Source: Hippopus hippopus (lineage: Eukaryota > Mollusca > Bivalvia > Cardiida > Cardiidae). From it: a stretch of DNA of 64,000 bases. Within the stretch, counting starts at the first letter, position 1. Every line of letters starts with the position of its first letter. The position numbers and the translations under genes were made by a program. Below, piece after piece: positions 57,516 to 64,000 of this stretch. The notes beneath the pieces were generated by a model that searched no databases, had not been told where the DNA came from, and saw nothing but the letters and a program-made list of their open reading frames with translations. The stretch covers positions 39,357,299 to 39,421,298 of the forward strand of contig OX328099.1 in NCBI GenBank assembly GCA_946811185.2. Direction: 5' to 3'.

Positions 57516-57740
57516 CCCTTTACCACTCAATCTGGAGTTTCAATAACCCTGAGGAAGATGCCTTTTGAAAACATTTTGGGAAAAAGAGAAAATGCTGGTA
57601 ACCAGCATTTTCTCCTTTTTCAACAATTTTTTCTAACCTATCAAAGACAAATTCTAACATTTTAACCAAATTTAAAGTGTCATGTGCAAATGCTTCCAGG
57701 CTGGACTAGTCCACATTTTTGTCATCTGGTAAAGAGTTAA
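57512..57740 (+). mobile_element. family A MITE, last of a chain of three
   Basis: TTAACCCTTTACCACTCAAT, directly after the previous TTAA, to ATCTGGTAAAGAGTTAA; palindrome slightly worn. Confidence 0.74.
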
Positions 57741-57965
57741 AGTATAGGGTGAAAAAGTATACATTAAGGATTATCAGGTTAATCTTCTTAATCACATTAA
57801 CACAAATTGATCTGTGGTAAAGCTGATACCAATCACGACTGAAGTGTACTGTTCAGGTGTTTTGACACAAACCCTTCAGGTTATTTTTTTTTTACTCTGT
57901 CCATCTTTCTTCCTGACATATTCAACCACTTAAAAGAAATTGTAGGAACAGGACACAATTAACTA

Positions 57966-59468
57966 TTAACCCTTTACCACACAATCTCAACTTTTTACGA
58001 ACCTGAGAAAGAAGCCTTTTGAAAACATTGTGGCAAATTGTCGCAAGATACGCCCGTCCCACCACCAGTTGTCGAGGGGGGATAATAATCGTAAAGTGCA
58101 GGTAGAAGAAAATAGTAGTGCAGCAGAAATCATGTAAGTGATTGAAATAGGCATGAATGTCTCCTGTAATCTTAAGGAAACATGCATATAAAGTTTCAGG
58201 TCATTCCAACATGAAAAGACAAAGTTATATTGTAGAGAAGCATGAAAAGCTGTAAAAAAAAAATGATGAATAGGAAATAATTCAAAAAAGGGCATTAGGT
58301 AAGGTTACGACTCCAGTGCATTGCACTTTTCATAACTGCAACAAACATGTTTACCAAGTCTCAAGTCAATTTGACTTGAGGTGACAAAGTTCCGTTCTGG
58401 ACAAGCAAGAAATACTGTAAAAATGAAGATCAAAGTGGAATTACTCAAAATCCGTGCTAGCTAGAGTTATTGTTCTTGCGCACTGCACTCCGTATTATTG
58501 CAACAAACACAAATACCAAGTTTCAAGTCAATCGGACTGGAGATGACAAAGTTATGCTCCGGACAAAGAACTGGACTGTAAAAATGAAGATCAAAGTGGA
58601 ATTACTCAAAATCTGCGCTAGGTAGAGTTATTGTTCTTGTGCACTGCACTCCATAATATTGCAACAAACATGCATACCCTGAAGTTTGAAGTTGTTCTGA
58701 CTTGAGATGACAAAGTTATATTCCGAACAAGCACTAAATGCTGTAAAAATGACGATCAAAGGGAAATAACTCAAAGACAGCAAGAGGTAGAGTTACAATT
58801 CTTGCGCACTGCACTTCCAATTATTGAAACAAATAAGCATACCATATTTCAAGTCATTCCTACTTAAGATGACAAAGTTATGCTCCGGACAAGCAAGAAA
58901 TGCTATAAAAATGAAGATCAAAGGGGGAATAACTCAAAATTCGTGCTAGGAAGAGTTATGGTTCCTGTGCACTGCACTCCGTAATTTTTCAACAATCATA
59001 CATACCAAATTTGAAGATGTTCAGACAAGAGATGACAAAGTTATATTCCGGACAAGCAGAAAAAGCTGTAAAAATGATGATCAAAGGGAAATAACTCAAA
59101 GACAGCATGAGGTAGAGTTATGGTTCTTTCACAATGCACTCCGTATTATTGCAATAAACACAAATGCCAAGTTTCAAGTCAATCGGACTGGAGATGACAA
59201 AGTTATGCTTTGGACAAAGAACTGGACGCCGCCCCCCCCCCCCTGCCCCCCCCCCACCATGGGTGATCTCATAATACGTCCCGTCTTTGACGGGCGTGTA
59301 AAAATGAGAAAATGCTGGTAATGCTGGTTACCAGCATTTTCTCCTTTTCCCACTATGTTTTCCATCCTATCAAAGACAAACAACATCATTCAAGACACAT
59401 TTAAATTGTCAGCTGAAAATGCTTTCAATTGGGACAAGTCTTATTTTCGTTATGTGGTAAAGAATCAA
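57966..59468 (+). mobile_element. family A MITE split by a pearl-like insertion
   Basis: The left part 57966-58033 (TTAACCCTTTACCACACAAT to ACATTGTGG) and right part 59301-59468 (GAGAAAATGCTGGTAATGCT to TATGTGGTAAAGAATC) are the two halves of one copy. The break lies within the left palindrome arm, so the insertion is younger than the MITE. Confidence 0.72.
58034..59300 (+). mobile_element. pearl-like element nested inside a family A palindrome
   Basis: Splits the family A copy at 57966-59468. The left end has GTCGCAAGATACGCCCGTC; the right end has a CCCGTC-TTT-GACGGGCGT foldback. About six degenerate monomers of roughly 165 bases repeat GACAAAGTTATGCTCCGGAC and TGCACTCCGTATTATTGCAA at 58380, 58550, 58715, 58880, 59045 and 59210. 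Long poly-C runs lie at 59230-59257. No gene. Confidence 0.7.
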
Positions 59469-59598
59469 ATTCAATTCTTAATCTGGTAGATCAAAATAGC
59501 ATCAAAGAGTAAAGAGTCACCTCCTAATGATTTTTCCTTACAAAATACCAACTTCTGCACCTTAAAATATTTGGGTCAATATTGAGTTTTATCCTGCT

Positions 59599-59836
59599 TT
59601 AACAACTGACTAGGCAATAGATTTTTAGACTTGTCACATAATTGAAAGTATAATTTTGCTAATGAGGAATTAAATATGTCTCAAATGATGGGATTTATAC
59701 TTGCAAGTGCAGTAAACATTGTGGAGAAAGAAGGAAATGCTGGTGATCAGCATTTTCTCCTTTTCCTGCAATGTTTTTAAAGCCTATTCTCTCAGGTTTG
59801 CTAATAATTATATGAGATTGTTTGGTAAAGAGTTCA
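59599..59836 (-). mobile_element. family A MITE
   Basis: TTAACAACTGACTAGGCAAT start; centre CTGGTGATCAG; ends GTTTGGTAAAGAGTTC. Confidence 0.65.
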
Positions 59837-59909
59837 ATGTTTAAAAAGATCTTAACCGTAATTGCTATTCAGAGTAACATTTTAATCTATTATTACATAA
59901 TAATCAAGT

Positions 59910-60137
59910 TTAACCATTCAGCACTCAATCAAAAGTTTTAAATGATCCCAATGAAGAAGACTTTTGAAAATACTGTGGAAAAATGAGAAAACGCTGGTAA
60001 CCAGCATTTTCTCCCTATCCCACAATGTTTTAAACCCTTCCAAAAACAAATTTCAATTTTTGAGTCACATCTATTTTGTTGTTTGCAAATGCTTTCAATT
60101 TGGACAAGTCTAAAATTTTGTTGTTTTTAAAGAGTTC
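59910..60137 (+). mobile_element. family A MITE
   Basis: TTAACCATTCAGCACTCAAT start; the palindrome has several single-arm mismatches. Confidence 0.68.
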
Positions 60138-60206
60138 AGACACCCATGAAAAACATTAAGGGCTTGATCACAATACTTTCCACATCATGAACTCATATAG
60201 GGCTGA

Positions 60207-60429
60207 TTAAACTTTTTCCAAATGACAAAATTTTAGATTTGTCCAAATTGAGAGCAAGACCACAAATAAAGTGTGGTCCAAGTATTGGTATTTAACTTTG
60301 AAAGGGTAGAAAACCTTGTAGGAAAAGGAGAAAATGCTGGTTACCAGCATTTTCTCCTTTTCCTGCAAGGCTTCAACAGCCTCCCTCTTCCGAATAACTA
60401 AATCTACTGATTGTTTGGTAAAGGGTTGA
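60207..60429 (-). mobile_element. family A MITE with matched arm changes
   Basis: TTAAACTTTTTCCAAATGAC to GTTTGGTAAAGGGTTG. The arms read AACCTTGTAGG and CCTGCAAGG, sharing a compensated change from the canonical ATTG/CAAT. Confidence 0.7.
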
Positions 60430-60518
60430 ACCTAACAGCACTGAATAATATGGATCTTTCAATAAAAACAGCCAAAGTATTAAAAGTTATATTGGCTAGA
60501 ATATGTCACATGGTTGCT

Positions 60519-60576
60519 GACAGTGTAGATCAAAGAACAGACTTCAACTTCTGTACCAGCTGACCTTGATTTACAC
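60519..60576 (+). mobile_element. family B core, worn
   Basis: GACAGTGTAGATCAAAGAAC with CTGACCTTGATTTACACAGT. Confidence 0.45.
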
Positions 60577-61081
60577 AGTCCGTTAAAGCAACTTACCTGG
60601 CCAGGTCCAGTGCTTGAAAGTTAAATGAAATGTACCTTTTAAATTTGCAACAACAGCCTAATTTTTCCAATTTGGCACTTTGACAAAAATGTTTTAAGTA
60701 ACACACAGGGTAGATCCACGATTAGATCGTACACCACTCTGTCCAAAAAAGCAAGATAAGTGGTGTTTAGTAGAATAGTAATTATATCGGGTAAAAAAAA
60801 AATTACTTCAAAAAGTCATGCATTGGGTACATATAAACAAAAAAGGATGAAGCAAAACCAACCATAAATGACTAAAATAAGCTAACAGTCCTGTTGAAAA
60901 TAACAAAAAGCGATATAAAAATAACTATGTATCAGTGGAAAAAAAATGTTTGAAAGCTTTCTCATGAAAAAATCTCTGAAAAGAATTTGCATCATGTATA
61001 AAGAATGAAAGAACGCCAAAATCTATATGTATAAAACCCCTACATGGCTAAAATAAACTGATATGCACACAAACATGGCAT
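60577..61081. other. no gene seen
   Basis: AT-rich with a possible worn family B core at 60707-60746. Confidence 0.4.
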
Positions 61082-61261
61082 GAACCTTTACCAAATGATT
61101 TGGTTTTATTAATTAAAACTGTGACAAAGTAAGCTTTTGAAGTATCGTAAGAAAAGGAGGAAATGCTAGGAAGCCTGCATTTCCTCTTTTTCCAACAATG
61201 TTTTCTGTCTTTTCAATAAGAAATCTCATCCACAGAACCATATTTGTTGTCAGATAAAGAA
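61082..61261 (+). mobile_element. family A MITE, shortened
   Basis: GAACCTTTACCAAATG start; inner arms AGGAAATGC / GCATTTCCT carry matched changes; right arm truncated. Confidence 0.58.
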
Positions 61262-61267
61262 TATACC

Positions 61268-61452
61268 CATTAAGTGCCCTCCACATCTTTATTTACCTTT
61301 GCTGCCAGAGTAGATTAAGGTAAAACTGTGCGGAATATGCAGTCCCCTTTGCTGAGACATTCTGGACAAAAAGCAACCTTGAAACTGCTCTTATTCAGGT
61401 ATTATTTCTGGACTGAAAATGTTGGTTTTAGTTGCCGCTCCAAGGCTTAAGG
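61268..61452 (+). mobile_element. family B element, palindrome worn
   Basis: GCCAGAGTAGATTAAGG and CTGTGCGGAATATGCAG remain; tail TTTCTGGACTGAAAATGTTG ends CAAGGCTTAA. Confidence 0.45.
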
Positions 61453-61703
61453 TAAATGGTAATTTGTTTTACACAAAATTTCAGAGTACCAAATAAATTG
61501 CATTATTTCAAGACTCTTCAGGTGAGAATACTTACTAAACTATCAGAATTTAAGATTAGAATGCATTTTTTGTGCAACCTGATATTGAACTGCACTGTCT
61601 TGAAAAGCAACTTGTTCTTATCATTTGCAGGGTCAATGCCATGGAATTATAACATGTACAATAGAAATTGTCCAAACAAAGTGATCACATACTTATGGGA
61701 CAT

Positions 61704-61945
61704 GCTTTGTGAAAAGAGGGTTTAGTGCATCTGCAAAAAGTATTGACCCAGGCCAGTGTGGGCAGTACATGTAGGCTGATCTTGGTCAAAATATTTTGCT
61801 ATTGGTAAATTTTCTGCATTTCAAAGAACCATTCTACCTCATGATTCAGCCTGCTCTTAGACAAAATTAATCTATTTTATGTGATGACTTGCTTGGTATA
61901 ATAATGAATTACTAGAATGCATTAAGCCTCTTTTTCTAGACTGAC
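61704..61945 (-). mobile_element. family C inverted-repeat element, copy 4, degenerate
   Basis: TGCTTTGTGAAAAGAGGGTT and TGCATCTGCAAAAAGTATTG start the copy; TGATGACTTGCTTGGTATAA and TGCATTAAGCCTCTTTTTCT end it. Both terminal GAGCCATGCTC parts are worn. Confidence 0.55.
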
Positions 61946-62159
61946 ACTCATATGTATATAGTGTTCAAAATGGCAAAAGAAACCAACAACAGCTAAATTG
62001 ATGCATTATCAAGTAACATACCTTTGAAATACTATCAATTTTAGCAAACATGAATAAAAAACATCTATCTAATTTGAGCATTATACTATATTTCTATAAA
62101 AATTATATATTTCCTACAGTTTATAATTTTTTTTTATTGATTAATTTTACTGTATAAGT

Positions 62160-62345
62160 GGAAATTTTTGAGACATGGAAATTTTTGTGATTTCGCGAAT
62201 TTGAAAAATTTGCAAACTTTTCTGTTTGTATATTTTACCACAAGTATACCAACAAATAACGATAACCCTGAATTCGCAAACATTTCCATACGCAAAATGC
62301 CCTTAATCGGAAATTTGCAAATTTTTCAACACGCATATATATATA
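62160..62345. repeat. degenerate inverted AT-rich repeat
   Basis: GGAAATTTTTGTGATTTCGC and GAAAAATTTGCAAAC face GGAAATTTGCAAATTTTTC, followed by a short TATATATA run. No gene. Confidence 0.35.
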
Positions 62346-62361
62346 TCCACGTATTCCGTAT

Positions 62362-62613
62362 TTAACCCTTCAATGATCTTTTAACAACCCTTCAGAAGAG
62401 GGCTTATGGTAACATAGGGGGAAAAGAAGATATTGCTGGTAACCAGCATTGTCTCTGCTGGTAACTGGCATTGTCTCCTATTCCCACCATGTTTTGCAAG
62501 TCCCCTATTAAAGACAAATTTTAGGTTTTCAGTAACATTTAATTTGTGGTCTGTGAATGCTTTAAATTTTGACATAGCCATAATTTTTTCATCTTTGAAA
62601 GACTTGAATGGTT
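62362..62613 (+). mobile_element. family A MITE with extra centre
   Basis: TTAACCCTTCAATGATC start. The centre repeats CTGGTAAC-AGCATTGTCTC twice, a small duplication at the palindrome tip. Confidence 0.6.
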
Positions 62614-62808
62614 GACAAAAGGCTGTGGATGGTACTCGCCTCACAATTTATTGTATCCTGAAGCCAAAATTATAGCAGTAAAGCTAAAATTAAAGAAATG
62701 CATGATTTTACCACTAAGAAGATTTCTCCACATATTATACATCATGTTTGAATTTGGCCTGGTGATACTGTTAATAAAAAGGGACTGATCTTGAAAAAGT
62801 TGACTTAC

Positions 62809-63301
62809 TTGTTATATCCATAAATGTCATCCCCCCGAATGGATCCTTGTGATGTGTGACCTTGACCTTTGTGAACACTTCTTGCATCATCTTGATGATC
62901 TTCATGAACTTTTTCAGGGTGACTTTGGCTGAACCTTAAAGGGCTTTGAAGATAACCATAGTGTTTTGATGTCTTTCTACTGGAAGTTCTGTCATCTGCA
63001 CTTCCTCTCATACTTTGCCATTGTCTTGAATGACCCATGTATCCCTGATTTTCAGTAGGCAAGGTTCTGTTATAACGGTCTTGAGCATTTTTCAAACTGG
63101 CAATATCTTGGCATGGGTACAGTTGACTAGGTGAAAATGACTGATAGTTACCAAGGCGACTGTTTCCAGGTGTTGTTGCTGGTGTCACAGGTGCTGGCAT
63201 GCGTATATAGTCAGGAGCAGAAGGAGGTGGATAATACTCGTAGCATTTCCCAACACCTAGCCCTTTGATTCTGTGATTTTCCACAGCACCAGTTAGTTGG
63301 T
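62809..63301 (-). CDS. internal exon of an unrecognised protein (Pro/Ser/Gln-rich)
   Basis: On the minus strand a TTTTACAG acceptor (AG at 63302-63303) precedes the exon and a GTAAGT donor (62803-62808) follows it. The frame stays open for about 163 codons. It enters with two bases completing a codon and leaves with two bases of the next. The peptide starts QLTGAVENHRIKGLGVGK, then YEYYPPPSAPDYIRMPAP, and continues hydrophilic and Ser/Gln/Arg/His-rich with no membrane segment or known domain; it looks disordered. The splice sites and composition, unlike the surrounding repeats, support a real exon. Its out-phase does not fit the exon at 16485-16969 directly, so at least one exon between is unseen if they share a gene. 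Confidence 0.65.
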
Positions 63302-63361
63302 CTGTAAAATATATATGGTATGTAAGAAAAACATTTGAATACCATCAAAGTTACTTTTTCT

Positions 63362-63603
63362 TTAACCCCTAACAAAACAATCCTGTGTCTTAACAACCCT
63401 GGGGATTAAACCATTTGAAATCATTGTGGGAAAAGGAGAAAATGCTGGTAACCAGCATTATTTCTTTTTCAGCCAATGTTTTCTACCTTTCCACAAACAA
63501 TTTCTACCATTCAACAGAAAATAGAGTAATGTTTTAGTTGTCATCTGCAAAATTAACACTATCAGTTTGATAGTCGGAATTTTGCTGTTTGGGATAGGAT
63601 TGA
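63362..63603 (+). mobile_element. family A MITE
   Basis: TTAACCCCTAACAAAACAAT start; left palindrome arm canonical, right arm worn. Lies just upstream of the acceptor of exon 62809-63301. Confidence 0.68.
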
Positions 63604-63681
63604 GATTAACAATTTCTTCACTAATGTAGCTATGAAAGATGGCCCATCAAGATCAAGAGCACAAATATCTGATCTTGGATC

Positions 63682-63862
63682 TTAACCCTTATCTTGCTAA
63701 ATAACTACAAAGAAATTTTCATTTCGATAGTTAAAACCAAAATATTGCTATTTCAAAGTTATGTTGTAGGGATAAATATCTCCTTATCGGACAGTGTAGA
63801 TCAATGATCAGACTGCACGTTCTGTGCAGTCTGATCTTGATCTACACTGTCCGAAGGGTTAA
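63682..63862 (+). mobile_element. family B TTAA-ended palindrome element, best copy
   Basis: TTAACCCTTATCTTGC start and CCGAAGGGTTAA end. The palindrome at 63788-63853 pairs GGACAGTGTAGATCAATGAT and CAGACTGCACG with the same words inverted. About fifteen more loci or core remnants occur, mostly in the right half of the window; weak ones lie near 19075, 21690, 51650 and 60707. Confidence 0.72.
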
Positions 63863-64000
63863 TCATCTTCATACAGCCAAACTGCAACTGAAAACTCGTA
63901 GCAAAATAGTATGGCTATCCCTTGAAAGTTTCATTTGGTAGCAAAATACCTTAACTGATATACAATCAGCTTTTGTTTTGCAAAGTTTTTTCAAAACATC

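Noticed and set aside
1845..63603. Family A repeats as a CRISPR array or miRNA cluster
   Set aside because: Copies are dispersed, in both orientations, with TTAA ends. The palindrome has almost no loop, unlike miRNA precursors, and the DNA is animal.

Overview
This is animal (eukaryotic) DNA. It is AT-rich, dense in short non-autonomous transposons, and has one long intact ORF plus a few exon-sized ORFs ending in splice-donor sequences. Several repeats look molluscan, and most like a bivalve: tandem arrays of roughly 145-180 bp monomers ending in GGAC/CAGA microsatellites (pearl/Helentron-type elements), a tRNA-derived SINE, and GC-rich inverted-repeat elements around GATCCGAGACGAC. I favour a heterodont bivalve, possibly a dreissenid. 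That is recollection of repeat style, not a database result.

Genes. (1) On the minus strand, four exon-like ORFs (62809-63301, 16485-16969, 10445-10640, 2156-2567) each end in a GT donor, and the first two also have good acceptors. If they belong to one gene, nearly the whole window is its introns. The reading phases show that at least one exon is unseen between the first two, and probably another between the last two. I do not recognise the protein. (2) On the plus strand, 44233-45741 encodes an intact 502-residue FLYWCH zinc-finger plus MULE-type transposase, preceded by an array of six GGACGTTTTGGCC motifs. (3) Broken transposon genes: a mariner-type transposase relic at 21082-21425 and a retroelement-like relic at 12713-13239.

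Repeats. The dominant feature is a family, called TTAA-palindrome family A here, of about 230 bp. It has TTAACCCTTTACCACA-type ends and a central near-perfect inverted repeat (33-base arms around one base). About 50 full, partial or interrupted loci are present. Some are chained end to end sharing a TTAA. Orientation is given as + when the arm containing the ACGACCCTGAG motif comes first. A second family (B) also tends to have TTAA ends and carries a CAGACTGCAC/GTGCAGTCTG palindrome. Others are a 265 bp inverted-repeat family (C, GAGCCATGCTC ends), pogo-like elements in long and deleted forms, a Harbinger-like MITE with a TAA duplication, a TCGACCC-ended element, foldback elements, and several pearl-like arrays, one inserted inside a family A palindrome.

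Layout. 1-9 kb: terminal exon, SINE and the TCGACCC element. 9-18.5 kb: pearl-like array, exon 10445-10640, retro relic, a chain of three family A copies, a foldback cluster, exon 16485-16969 and the Harbinger MITE. 18.5-34 kb: sparser, with the mariner relic, a 144 bp array and a 58 bp minisatellite. 34-43 kb: family A copies, a GATCCGAGAC element and the short pogo-like element. 43-46 kb: the MULE. 46-64 kb: the densest family A/B region, with the long pogo-like element, a chain of three A copies, the nested pearl-like insertion and the exon near 63 kb. No CRISPR array, rRNA or functional tRNA gene was seen.
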